Shown piece after piece: positions 55,801 through 64,000 of a stretch of 64,000 nt of DNA. The notes beneath the pieces were generated by a model that ran no database searches, was not told where the DNA came from, and saw only the letters and a list, made by a program, of their open reading frames with translations. Source of the stretch: Oncomelania hupensis (taxonomy: Eukaryota; Mollusca; Gastropoda; Littorinimorpha; Pomatiopsidae); the NCBI GenBank assembly GCA_036898135.1, contig CM072511.1:23237631-23301630 (forward strand), read 5' to 3'. Numbering within the stretch: the first letter of the stretch is position 1; every line of letters starts with the position of its first letter. The translations under genes and the position numbers were made by a program.

Positions 55801-56733
55801 GCCAGCGAACTCCGGTAGACGACAGCGATACCGCCGCCAGAGCGCAAGGCCCGCGGGAAGGACCTAAGGCTGAAACCTGGAGGCGCCAGCTCCGCACACT
55901 TGGCCTCGTCGCCGGTCTCCTTCAGCCAGGTCTCCGTCAGCACCAGGATGTCCAAGTCATTGTCGCGGATGAATTCGGCGATCTCAGTCCTCCTCACACT
56001 CGGACCCACCGAGTGGGCGTTGAGCATGGCCAGACGCAGTGACGCTGTAGAGGGGCTGGAGGTAGGGAGGTTTGGTGTTACTTTGGTGGACGTGACCGCC
56101 ACTGCACGGTTCCTCAGGCGAGGCGCGCGACGTCTGCCTCTGTGAGCCTTCCTAGGAACCCTGGGCAGGCAGGGCAGGCAGCGGCAGTGGAGGCCCACGT
56201 CGTAGAGACGGCGGCACAGAGACGAACTCTCGTCTGTAGCCACGCACGTCACGGACGTCGACGACAGTAGTGATGACGGTGTAGAGTCCGGGGTAGCGTT
56301 GAAAGACAGCAGCTGTTGTCTGCTATACTGCACTCTAGTAGCAGTACGCTGCGCACTGACTCTTTCGGCAATACACTCTGGATAGGTACATTGCGATGCG
56401 CAGTGCGCGCTGACTCTTTGGTCAGCACACTCTGGATGGGCTGTCGGCATAGCATAGTCAGTGGTGGTAATTTGCACGGTGATTGAAGTGTTAGTGATTA
56501 CTCGTCTCGCTACTCTGTATTGCACAGAGAGCAATGTCAAACACAACAGAAAGTACATCATATTTCTGGAGTCCATTGTTAGAATTTGAAAAAGAAAACA
56601 CCACAATGTCCGTAAATCCATCACGCGTTCACAGATACCAAACACTTTACAAAAAATTTCATCAATCTTCCACAAATGACGAAAACAGCGAGAGCGTCTG
56701 TCAGGGATGTCAGCCCCCGCTCAGAACACTACT
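52860..56733 (-). mobile_element. Nested full-length CR1/L2-like LINE
   Basis: It lies between CACTT (52855-52859) and CACTT (56734-56738). Extending leftward the flanks match over 8 bp with one mismatch (ACCCACTT/ACTCACTT). The minus strand has a short 5' UTR of about 110 bp, one long frame (53190-56621), a 3' UTR with a CA/GT-rich stretch (52950-53010), and an end GGTACCGCGCGATACAAATG followed by ATT repeats. The intact frame and target duplication mark a very recent insertion. Confidence 0.93.
53190..56621 (-). CDS. LINE endonuclease/reverse transcriptase (CR1/L2-like)
   Basis: 1143 codons from ATG 56621 to TAA 53192-53190. The N-terminus is hydrophobic (MDLRTLWCFLF...YFLLCLTLLSVQ) and is followed by a Cys/Arg-rich segment (HCRCLPCLPRVPRKAHRGRR) near 140. 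APE-type endonuclease from about 199: LNAHSVG, LTETWL (230), GDVNFHYN (352), SDHY (413). Reverse transcriptase from about 640: NYRPVSNLSFLSK, LDLSSAFDTIDHNIL, GVPQGSVLGP, FADD near 863. C-terminus: LDYCNSLLSG, VQNSAARLVLK, LHWLPVRARI, TAWNSLPMQLRHAPSL. The frame has no stop or frameshift, so it is probably an active copy. It would nick DNA and reverse-transcribe its own RNA at the target. No separate ORF1 is visible. An in-frame non-ATG extension reaches 56675. Confidence 0.95.
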   Translation of the reverse strand: MDLRTLWCFLFQILTMDSRNMMYFLLCLTLLSVQYRVARRVITNTSITVQITTTDYAMPTAHPECADQRVSAHCASQCTYPECIAERVSAQRTATRVQYSRQQLLSFNATPDSTPSSLLSSTSVTCVATDESSSLCRRLYDVGLHCRCLPCLPRVPRKAHRGRRRAPRLRNRAVAVTSTKVTPNLPTSSPSTASLRLAMLNAHSVGPSVRRTEIAEFIRDNDLDILVLTETWLKETGDEAKCAELAPPGFSLRSFPRALRSGGGIAVVYRSSLASHLSFTPTLPFPHPSFEAAYVTLALPNHPRKSLHLLCIYRPPPSAKNKLTVSMFYEDFHELLDFANGLAGVPVVLGDVNFHYNKPTHPSTAKLVDMLHTFRFTQSVDQPTHECGNILDWVMHRPEDGIISSTTVTHSLSSDHYCVMCDVSAQRPSSPAVYRTVRRLRALDREAFRKDLVAALTSISTVEQLDASLRSALDSHAPVSRRRIQADKTAPWYSDVRVQLRYAKQQRRRAERQWLKTGLTVHKQIFAAAKRLVTNIVHKAKSVFIRSQIAESSSSRQLFDVCGRLCGRIKSSPLPSMYPLSQLPDVFCDYFVKKVTNIRAEFDQVPAPSMSGDEVSCSFSAFCHISEHDLRKIILQSKPTSCPLDPLPTPLFRECLDVLLPTLTSIINTSLQSGTVPSIFKSAVVKPLLKKPSLDQNNLKNYRPVSNLSFLSKVLEKVVLQQLFSYLTENNLLPPSQSAYRPNHSTETALIKVTNDILRGLDVGDVSLLTLLDLSSAFDTIDHNILLQRLSTLYGISGTCLSWFQSYLSHRSQSVVIGEHSSSSVPLSFGVPQGSVLGPVLFILYTKPLSDLIYSHSVNSQSFADDTQLHTSFSSSQAHASVQSMQACITDVKQWMSENRLKLNDDKTEALLIKKKSDKSDLPNSITVGTSSISFSDHARNLGFILSSDMSLDQHISNICRSAYFEIHRISSIRQYLTTETTNTLVCAFVLSKLDYCNSLLSGSPLYLLEKLQKVQNSAARLVLKAKKRDHATPLLRSLHWLPVRARILYKLSTIVFKFFTGSAPSYFTDLLSVYSPARQLRSSSDTRLLSIPRVHSKTYGERSFSFSAATAWNSLPMQLRHAPSLSSFKRQLKTHLFNTQTQ

Positions 56734-56736
56734 CAC

Positions 56737-56988
56737 TTCGCACTTCAATTCACAGTTCAGGTGGACCACCAACCACTATCGTTCCTGGCGGCCTCCAAGT
56801 CTTTGAACTCTCGCCTGATGAGATGGGCACTCACCCTTCAGGCGTACTCATTCCAAATCGAGTACATCCCCGGCAAAGAGAACCACGGAGCCGACTACCT
56901 CAGTCGCCATCTCGTGGAGGACACAGCAGCTGTCGCCCACCCAACACAACTAAGGGCCACAGCACCAGAATTCGTCCCCGCCCAGTAA
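56737..56988 (+). pseudogene. gag-pol: Element 2 RNase H C-terminal remainder
   Basis: 83 codons plus stop resume the RNase H domain after the LINE in the same phase: FTVQVDHQPLSFL, RLMRWALTLQAYSFQIEYIP, KENHGADYLSR, ending PEFVPAQ and TAA at 56986. It has no start of its own. Separation from the upstream part is due only to the LINE. Confidence 0.93.
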
Positions 56989-57155
56989 TACCCTGTCACT
57001 AGTGTCCATAGCTACCTGGCTCAGCATTGCAGCTCAGGTAGAGCAACTTAATTAGTTTGTAAATAGGACCCTAGGATAGTGCAGTGTTAAACTAGGCTCT
57101 GTAGTAGAAAAAGGTCGAATCCAGTAGTCATCGCCTTTTTTCAGTTGAGGGAGCC
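56989..57155 (+). other. Element 2 3' untranslated region and probable polypurine tract
   Basis: Non-coding. The last bases before the LTR, GTTGAGGGAGCC, are the only purine-rich candidate and are weaker than in element 1. No envelope frame. Confidence 0.6.
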
Positions 57156-58680
57156 TGTCACGAACTGGCTAGTTTTAACTCTGCTCATTGACTATTTAGC
57201 CATGTGTAGTCTTTGTAACAGTAGAGAGTCAGTAGATTACACAGCAGCAATTAAAGGCCACACACAGCGAGCTAGCCACACACAACGCAGTGAGTCAGCA
57301 CTTGAGCTTTGAATCTGACCATTTAAACCAATCAGAGCAGGCCAAGCGGGTAGAGCAGTTTGAATGTGTCAGAGCCTAAGACAGTTTGAATCAGTCGTGT
57401 GTGAGACGAGGAAGAAGTAACATCTAACCAGCAGCTAGTAGAGAAATCTCTTCACTCATAGACCAGGAAGCAGGACTTTAGAATCTTAGAGTTCTATCAA
57501 GTCACCACGGGCCTGAACTTGTCAAACAGGTAAATGAACACCCTTCTGTTTCATCGTGATATATTTATATTATTGTGGAAATTATGTTTGTGGAATTTGC
57601 TATGCATAAATGTGAATTATTAATCCGAATTTGCCGTACCACGTGGAAGAGCCGACCACGAGCCGAAACACGACCGGTTGCGCCGCCATGTTGCATACCA
57701 TACGGAACCACTGTTGTTTGACTTATATGTATGTTTGCAGACCAGTGGCTGTACCACTGAATGTTTATAATATTATTAATTCTGTATGTGTATAGTTAGA
57801 CACGATTGATATTTATGTATGTATAGGAATTTAGAGTGAGATTCCAGTGGACCCCGGAAGTAGCAGAATGTTCGTCGCTTATGTATAGAGATGTGGAGCT
57901 ATCACTGAGGGCTACTTTGGCTTTCAGTGAGACGCTCTGCACAAACCGATTACTCAGGGTTGTGCAGAATTTCGTCTCTTATATTACAGACGAGCAGGCG
58001 AGCTATCCCGAGCTATCCTGTGCACCCCACTCCACAGAAACGACTAGTTGGTTGAGGAGACTCTACCGCACAAGTCGGAAAGAGCTACCCGGTAAAACAC
58101 CCTGTCAGACCCCACAGCGTGACAAGGGAACCCAACTACTCAACGACACAGGTGGACCAGAAGCTACCTCACAGAAGGACTTCGCACGCTCCATCTAGCA
58201 GTTAAGTGCAAAAACGAAGGTGCACTTAAACTGATCATAACAGGACCACAGTAGTCCAACTCTTCAGAAACTGTATATCGGACCACAGTAGTCCAAATCT
58301 ACATGAGAACTTATAGCAAGTGCCCGAGGAAGATATAACAGCTGCCTAGACTATCAGCGATCGAACTATTAGCAGTGACTGAGACTTTTTAAGTTAGATT
58401 AGTACTTAGAGAATCGTGTATAGAGTAGAAGAAATAAATGTGTGATTTTAACTGTTATCAAGTGGCTGGTCTACATATGATTCATAGCCGTGTGAAAGCT
58501 AGTGTGACAGTAATATTTTACCATTTTTCTATCTATCTCTGTACCCCAACCTTAACACAGAACGAGCTAAACAAATAAATTTATTAAAGTAAGTCATAGG
58601 GTGACTTACTAGCAGTTCCCACCGAATAAACGTGAGGGTCCATAATTCCATTGTGCAGAGCCCATAAACCCCACGTGACA
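57156..58680 (+). repeat. Element 2 3' LTR
   Basis: 1525 bp, the same length and, as far as I can compare, the same sequence as the 5' LTR apart from A at 58122 for G at 47740. AATAAA at 58433-58438. Confidence 0.96.
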
Positions 58681-58685
58681 GTGGC
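58681..58685. repeat. Target-site duplication GTGGC (right)
   Basis: Perfect match to 46769-46773. Confidence 0.9.
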
Positions 58686-58701
58686 TGTGATGTGTGTGTG
58701 C

Positions 58702-58743
<42 letters not shown>
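58686..58743. repeat. (GT)n microsatellite at the insertion site of element 2
   Basis: TGTGATGTGTGTGTGCGTC then pure GT. Together with TGAGGTGTGTGGC on the left it shows the element landed in a GT-rich site. Confidence 0.95.
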
Positions 58744-58746
<3 letters not shown>

Positions 58747-58859
58747 ACAGAGAAAGCTCGAATAATGCTTACGGTGAGTGTGATGTGGATGAAAACTGAT
58801 TACTGTGTTTTGTTAATGTATTATCAATTTAAAATGTGATTCTGGGCCTGCTGCCTTTT

Positions 58860-58910
58860 CCTTTAGGAATAATAAAGATGTATTCAAATGTATTGTATTG
58901 TATTGCATTA
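58860..58910 (+). repeat. AATAAAG end with (TGTAT)n tail
   Basis: AATAATAAAGATGTATTC followed by three TGTAT-type units, like 45529-45580. Probable retroposon tail. Confidence 0.5.
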
Positions 58911-60156
58911 ACAAGGATTTTATATGACTTGTGTCATGCAATCAAGCTTAAATACATTTCTTTGTATTTTTGTTGTATTTTTTGTGTTGAACGATTCCTT
59001 TGCAGTCCTTGAAAAAAAATTCAATACACTTGGGTCAGTTTTATGCTAGTTTTAGTTCATAACAAATGCGATTTGTGTTTTAGTAATTGAGCTAGCTATA
59101 TGAGAACAAACAATTTCAATATAAACTTTCATTATTTTCCATCAAAGATAATAAACAAAATGTAGTTTGTCTGACTCATATACCGACGCTGTACAGTTTG
59201 AAATATTCGAATCTAAACAATACAGGAGGGTAGTATGGCCTCAACACTAAGTTAATTCAATTCACTGAAGATTCGAATAACTTCCTTGAAGTAAAACGAT
59301 GGGCGACAGCAAAAGAGCTGAGGTGGACTGACAGCATACCGGGTGTCCGACCCTGATAAGCAAAACGCTGTACTTAAGGCATACGCTGTACGTTGAATTG
59401 GGCCTCTGCCTCAGCAGGGTGAGCTGCGCCGAGGACAGGAATGTGTTGGTCTCCAATATGCTTAACCTGTTCCCTAGCTTGGTCATAAAGAAGAGCGACC
59501 GACGGTGTTGTTTTCTCGTCTGCTAGTGTTTTCACGCTAGGTAACATAAGCCAAGCATCTTTCTTATAGCGCCCAACAGTGTCAAACAGAAGTGTGAGGC
59601 TGTGGATTGGATGCCATGATACTGATTCCAGCCTGGCTGTTTATGGTCTGTGGGCGCCTCTCTACAATAACCTGCGAATCGGCTAATAGTGACATGCTGC
59701 CGGCAATAGCGGTGGGCATCCTTGCCTTATATTTAGCAGGAAACACGTGTCTACTACATGGTCGAATAGAATGATGGTAGTGTATTGGTTTCTCATTCTA
59801 TTTTTTGGGTATTGTGTGGTTGAGCATGTTTGCTCGTATTGTGTTACAGCAAAATATAGAAAGGTTTAATTAATTTTTTTTTACATTATAAGTGTTCACG
59901 CGCGGGTGCTTAGTTTTTTCCCCACTCCTGTTGTTTGGATGACCTAGGTCACTCAAAGTGCATAGCTTTCTAACTGTATTGTTTCTTTCTCGTAGTGTTT
60001 GTATAAGACCTTGTAATTTCTAGCTTTTATCCATGCAGGCTTAATTCGTGCATTTCATTCTGAACGCTTGTGCACATTGACAGAGGGATTCAGACAAATC
60101 CTTGCCAAAGTTGTATTTTTGTCTTCTGATAGGCTTACCATGTTTTTGAACCTCCA

Positions 60157-60160
<4 letters not shown>
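58911..60160. other. No recognisable gene
   Basis: AT-rich to about 59220, then ordinary composition. A 74-codon minus frame at 59262-59486 has no recognisable domain. Confidence 0.4.

Positions 60161-60200
<40 letters not shown>
60161..60200. repeat. (GT)n microsatellite
   Basis: About 40 bp of GT, followed by GCGCGCGC at 60207-60214. Confidence 0.95.
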
Positions 60201-60203
<3 letters not shown>

Positions 60204-60799
60204 TACGCGCGCGCGCACGCGTCTGACTGTGTCTTTGAGTGAGCTCGTGCATTTGTTTTTTTGTGAACGTATTTGTAGCCTACATCTATATGTACGTGTG
60301 CTCGCGCTTGTGTTCTTTGTGTTTATGTGGGTGGGGTGTCTGAAGCTGCGATTGGAGCGTGATCTCATTTGTCAAACGTCCCATCTCCGCTGGTGTTGAT
60401 TTCCTGTTTTACCTTGAATTCATCTTCCGATTTCCAATCCAAAGGCAATTTTTGCGTGCAAAACTACATTATTATTTTATTTTTCCTGTTCACTCTCTAT
60501 TTTATTATGTTATTCCTGTTATTGTTGGTGATCTTGATGATAGTGGTAGTGGATGTGCAAGTATACGTTTTACAAAGAACAGCAGGGTTTATTTTGAGAG
60601 TGGTTCTATATTTAGGATGAAGTTAATTCTGAAACGTAGACTACTGTGCCACACTAAATTTTCCCTTTTTTTGTGGAATACAGATTTCTTGACTTGACTT
60701 GTCTCCACAAGCGGGTCAAATCCGACTCCTTTCCTCAACGAAAGCACGGCAACCGCTGCAGCTCTCTCTACCCGCCTGACCATGGACAAGGCAAGGAAT
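60201..60799. other. No recognisable gene
   Basis: T-rich DNA without coding signature. Confidence 0.35.
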
Positions 60800-61257
60800 T
60801 AAGACCCACATAACCTTTCACTCCCTCCTACAACTACCTGACAGTAATCTGTGCCCAGCTGGAATGGTGAACATAGCCACTTTCAAGTCCAACTTGAAAC
60901 TCGTCTCTTCCTTAAAAATGTTCGATCTCGGTCTCCCATCACCATCATCATTCCTTCTTCTCTGATTCAAACCACCGCCGTCACACCGCACGCCCCCAGC
61001 CCTCTCATTAGCTGCTCTCGTCCTCCCTCTCTCTCCTTCGTCTTTTATATTTTACTTGTAAATATTATTTTTCATGTTTGTATTATGTCCTTGTATAATT
61101 TATTAGTGTCTCGTTTTTGTTTCAGTTCTTTTCGTATGTATTTCGATGTTAACGTTAAGTATAAATGCGTGAGAACTGCGCTTTCAACTGAGGTCATTAG
61201 GAAAAAGCGCTATATAAATACACTTATTATTGTTATGATTATGATTATTATGGTGAT
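60800..61257 (+). pseudogene. LINE 3' end remnant with GCGCTATATAAAT tail
   Basis: A weak C-terminal trace (IATFKSNLKLVSSLKMFD at about 60870-60923, compare SFKRQLKTHLF in the intact LINE) is followed by a long 3' UTR ending AAAAAGCGCTATATAAATAC and an ATT/ATG-rich tail (61221-61257). The coding trace alone is weak. The tail motif is shared with 16200 and 33210. Confidence 0.5.
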
Positions 61258-61717
61258 CTATGCATAGAACGTCCTCACATCTATGACAGAAAACTGCTGG
61301 AAGCAACTCGCCCAGATTCCACTCAATCTGGCCAATGGACGTCAACTCCAGTTTTCGTCTTTTAATCATCACATTTCTACACAACTACAACTTCAGTAGA
61401 CTGAAGAAGGCAGTGCAATAATGTGGAAATATTCACGGTAAACAATTTGTTTTAATAGAATCTGGGTCAAGAAAGTAAATACTTAACAATGGGGTTTGTT
61501 TTATATTTAGTCACAGATTTTTTTCTTGTTATCACAGTTTATACTGAACCCGCGACCATCGAACTCCAACCCGACGCTTTTTATATGTTGTAATGTGTAG
61601 CTGAAAGTACCAGTCAGGGTACCGGGTATGGAACTCTCATAGTGACACTGCTGTCAATGGGCTCTATTCGTGGCGGTCACGTGCTGCGGGAATAACACAG
61701 CGTGCTCGAGTTTGAAA

Positions 61718-62215
61718 ATGGTGAAGTACAGGGTGTTCCAAAAGTCTTGGGCACATTTGAAGTCCCCATGTCTCAATAACTATGAATGGTAGTAAGATAA
61801 CAGTTGTGCCATTTTAAAGCTAATTACATTAAGTTTTTTGTAAAGCTGTTGATTTTTTTATTTCTTTTCAGACCCATTAATGGCGTTCACTCAAACAGAA
61901 AATGTAGGGACGCGTTTGGCAAGAATTTGACTATCGGCTTGATGTGTGTCGTGTGACCAATGGTGCTCACATTGAACATCTTTGAACATTCCATGTAAAA
62001 CTTGAGATTACAAGCTTTCTGAATTTACCAGATGCGTTTTTATATCCTTTATAGTTTCGGAAATATTCAATGTCAAAATGTGCCCAAGACTTTTGGAACA
62101 CCCTGTACTGTGCTGCGTTTGGATGCTCTAACTCCGACGTAAACCTTTTTGCAAAGAAAATAACTTTTCCTTTCATCGATTTCCACTGAAAGATGAAATA
62201 TTGATGAACTCTAAA
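61718..62215 (+). pseudogene. THAP-domain coding fragment, split and frameshifted
   Basis: ATG at 61718 starts MVKY, then the frame is cut by a 375-bp TA-flanked insertion. At 62106 it resumes with CAAFGCSNS, giving the C-x4-C pair that opens a THAP zinc finger. A little later FHRFPLKDEI (about 62178-62208), the THAP signature FHRFP, appears in the next frame, so at least one frameshift has also occurred. The downstream C-x2-H pair is not visible. It is non-functional. Confidence 0.55.
61729..62103. mobile_element. Mariner-like MITE, 375 bp
   Basis: Terminal inverted repeats of about 30 bp (CAGGGTGTTCCAAAAGTCTT at the left, its reverse complement at the right) flanked by TA on both sides (61727-61728, 62104-62105). 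The end sequence and TA duplication are typical of Tc1/mariner. It has no transposase and would need one in trans. Confidence 0.88.
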
Positions 62216-62584
62216 CTGAATGTCAGTGACAAATCGCTCTTTAAAAAAAGCATGTCCCCTGATAATAATTTGTCTGTAATCATTATTGCACGAATGTGCT
62301 ATGTTCAAAACATCACAATATCCCAAAATGTCGGTAAATTTAAAATTTTTAAGCAGAATTTGAGTACACGCGAGCGAGCTAAAAGAAGCCATGACCGCTT
62401 TGTTTTTTCCGCGCCACGTGACCAGGCCGCCGATTTGTGCATAGAGCCCATTCCGTCAGTTCCCTTCCAACAATCAGTCATGACTCATCAGTACAACGTA
62501 TGTTAATCTGATGAATAAAAATTGATACAACATGCCAACAATCAGGATCCCCTTTCTATTCTTGCTGGGGGCAAGTATATTGAA

Positions 62585-63165
62585 TGCGGAAAGCGTCAAA
62601 TGCGCGTGCAGTTGCACGCGAAAATGCACACACAATTGCACGTCCATCTAGTAGATCAAACATCAAACTGCATGCCGGAAGTTAATGAAAAGGAATCACA
62701 AAACGTGGAACGGAAAAAGCATCGAAAAACGCGTGTAGCTATCGTAAGCTTTGCACTGTGGCCATATTGAAAACCGTTTGTACGCGCGATGGGAGATAAT
62801 TCTCATATTATTTACAGGCAAACTAAAGTACATTATTATTACATTTTAAATTAATTTGTGGGGAGAGGGTGGGGGAGTGTTGGAAGCAGGGGAAGTCGTG
62901 GGTGGCGAAGGTTCTATTGTAAATTAGTGGTCAATTTACATCACGTTATGTTGGGTACATAGAACGTATTTCCGGGCATTTCTCATTCCTAAGTTTATTG
63001 TGACTCGTAGGTAAATGCGCGTGAACTTACATGTGCAATTACGTGTGCAATTGCGCTGGCGTAGTTTGGCGTGACAGTTTTCGACCAATCAGCGACTATA
63101 TGGGCGCGCGTGCAATTGCGTGTGCATTTTTGCGTGCAATTCCAAGCGCATTTGACCTTTTCCGC
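62585..63165. mobile_element. Foldback-type element with GTGCAATTGC words
   Basis: The left arm (62585-62645: GCGGAAAGCGTCAAATGCGC then GTGCAGTTGCACGCG and AATGCACACACAATTGCACG) is an inverted match to the right arm (63103-63165). A second cluster of the same words is at 63014-63060. The design, alternating 12-mer quasi-palindromes, recalls the foldback elements at 40136-40859, although the words differ. No coding frame. Confidence 0.55.
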
Positions 63166-63180
63166 GTTGCATAGGAGTAT

Positions 63181-63262
63181 GGGGTTGCCTGGTAGCACAA
63201 TTGATAGGGTGCTGGTTTCATGCCACAACAGTTAGGCGGGGTTCAAAGCCCTCAACAGCCGA
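63181..63262 (+). other. tRNA-like sequence
   Basis: GGTAGCACAATTGATAGGG resembles an A box/D arm and GGGGTTCAAAGCCC a B box/T arm, at roughly tRNA spacing. The anticodon arm does not pair convincingly. Probably a SINE head or tRNA pseudogene. Confidence 0.4.
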
Positions 63263-63539
63263 ACTTGCGTGACTTTAGTACGAGACTTTTCAAGACACCG
63301 TTGATTTTCTCTAGCTGCTGCTCAGGTTCTCTCTCTCCTTCCTATAACGGTATTGCACGCAGTCGATATACATTTCAAGAATAACTAAATAAAAATAAAA
63401 TCTAGGTACTACTCATCGTAGAAAGTGTTGACCTTTTAACCTGACCTCAATGAAGGTGAATCCCACGAACACTTAAGGCCCAGCCGTGGGCACCCCACAG
63501 TTGTGGACATTATTGTTCGTGTTATCCAGAATGAATGCA
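63263..63539. other. No recognisable gene
   Basis: Ordinary composition. May be the body of a SINE headed by 63181-63262. Confidence 0.3.
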
Positions 63540-64000
63540 TCCTATCTTATCCTATCCTATCCAATAACTCGGAGGTCGTAGGGGCACCACAGATGATCGT
63601 TTAACCAGCGTACTCCATCTATCCATGTCCTCAGCAACCCTGATTGTTTCGCTCAGTGTCAAACCAGTCCATTCTCGAATGTTGTCCTCCCACCTCTTTT
63701 TCGGTCTCCCTCTTCTTCTACCTCCTTGCACTGTACCTTGCAGGATGGTCTTTGCAAGACCTGATGATCTGGTGACGTGGCCATACCATCGGAGTTTCCG
63801 TTTTTTCACCACTGCGAGCAGGTCATTGTGTTGTCAAATGGCTTGTGTGATGGTCTGTCGGACTTCGTCGTTGATGATGTGCTGGGTATAGGAAATGCCC
63901 AAACGTCTTCTGTAGCACCTCATCTCCATGCTTTGTATTCTTCGTTGGAGATCTGCTGTGAGGGTCCATGTTTCGCAAGCATATAGGAAGATGGAGATGA
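63540..64000 (-). pseudogene. RTE-like LINE 3' end, copy D (runs off the right edge)
   Basis: Minus strand: KKRKLRWYGHVTRSSGLAK, GRRRGRPKKRWEDNI, EWTGLTLSETIRVAEDMDRW and SSVVPLRPPSYWIG, then a stop and a GGATA tail at 63540-63562. This is the best-preserved C-terminus of the family (WTGL is intact). Further upstream the IGQH segment is disrupted by a stop. The window ends inside the element. Confidence 0.85.

Larger units (their letters stand above)
46774..58680 (+). mobile_element. Element 2: Ty3-type LTR retrotransposon, Gmr1-like order, interrupted by a LINE
   Basis: Outer LTRs of 1525 bp each, 5-bp target duplication GTGGC, primer site, gag-pol split by a nested LINE, and pol end before the 3' LTR. 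The span is 11.9 kb, or about 8.0 kb without the LINE. One base difference between LTRs (47740/58122) indicates recent insertion, and the LINE is younger still. This copy is non-autonomous because RNase H is broken. Confidence 0.96.
61654..62455. mobile_element. THAP-type DNA element remnant bounded by inverted arms
   Basis: The left arm (61654-61690: CAATGGGCTCTATTCG, GGCGGTCACGTG) is inverted relative to the right arm (62407-62455, reverse complement: GGAATGGGCTCTATGC, GGCCTGGTCACGTGGCGCGG). A THAP-like coding start lies just inside the left arm. THAP domains head P-type transposases, so this could be a decayed P-like transposon. It could also be two host promoters in inverted order. No catalytic domain is visible. 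Confidence 0.4.

Noticed and set aside
56249..56990. Short frames near the right end of the LINE read as separate small genes
   Set aside because: They are other-frame readings of the LINE N-terminus, or the continuation of element 2 RNase H.

Overview
This is a repeat-dominated stretch of animal nuclear DNA. It shows eukaryotic retrotransposons, tRNA-derived SINEs, long microsatellites and splice-like sites, and no bacterial gene layout. The style (dense di- and trinucleotide arrays, RTE-like and CR1/L2-like LINE ends, tRNA-headed SINEs, THAP-type sequence) fits a marine invertebrate, most likely a mollusc such as a gastropod. That assignment is inference, since no diagnostic host gene is present. 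The only host-gene candidate is one possible terminal exon near 44.1-44.5 kb. Everything else I can name is a mobile element or a repeat.

The main content is two Ty3/Gypsy-type LTR retrotransposons. Element 1 (20951-30150, minus strand) is complete: 2.1-kb LTRs, a GTGGA target duplication, a tRNA-Leu primer site and one uninterrupted 1520-codon gag-pol. Element 2 (46774-58680, plus strand) has 1525-bp LTRs that differ at one base as far as I can see, a GTGGC target duplication, and a gag-pol broken in its RNase H domain by a recent 3.9-kb CR1/L2-like LINE (52860-56733, minus strand) whose own 1143-codon frame is intact. In both LTR elements the integrase lies upstream of reverse transcriptase (Gag-PR-IN-RT-RH). 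This is the Ty1/copia order on Ty3-type proteins, known from the Gmr1-like group first described in deuterostomes. A solo LTR of the element-2 family (41664-43171, GGGGG duplication) and an older relative (4521-5534) show further activity of that lineage.

Layout. 0-6.4 kb: SINE C, repeat D, old solo LTR, RTE-like LINE end. 7-20 kb: RTE-like ends with GGATA tails, a CR1/L2-like remnant, SINE A, repeat E, and long AAT, ATC, CT, CTT and CTA arrays. 20.9-30.2 kb: element 1. 30-40 kb: SINE A and B copies, a 33-bp satellite that grew inside repeat E, and a decayed reverse-transcriptase fragment. 40-46 kb: two foldback elements made of 12-mer quasi-palindromes, repeat D copies, the solo LTR and the candidate exon. 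46.8-58.7 kb: element 2 with the nested LINE. 59-64 kb: a LINE tail, a THAP-type remnant split by a mariner-like MITE, a second kind of foldback element, and an RTE-like end running off the right edge.

Family names used below (A-E, foldback) are local labels. SINE A and SINE B share a 3' module. SINE B and SINE A end in a sequence resembling LINE tails, so the LINEs probably supply their reverse transcriptase.
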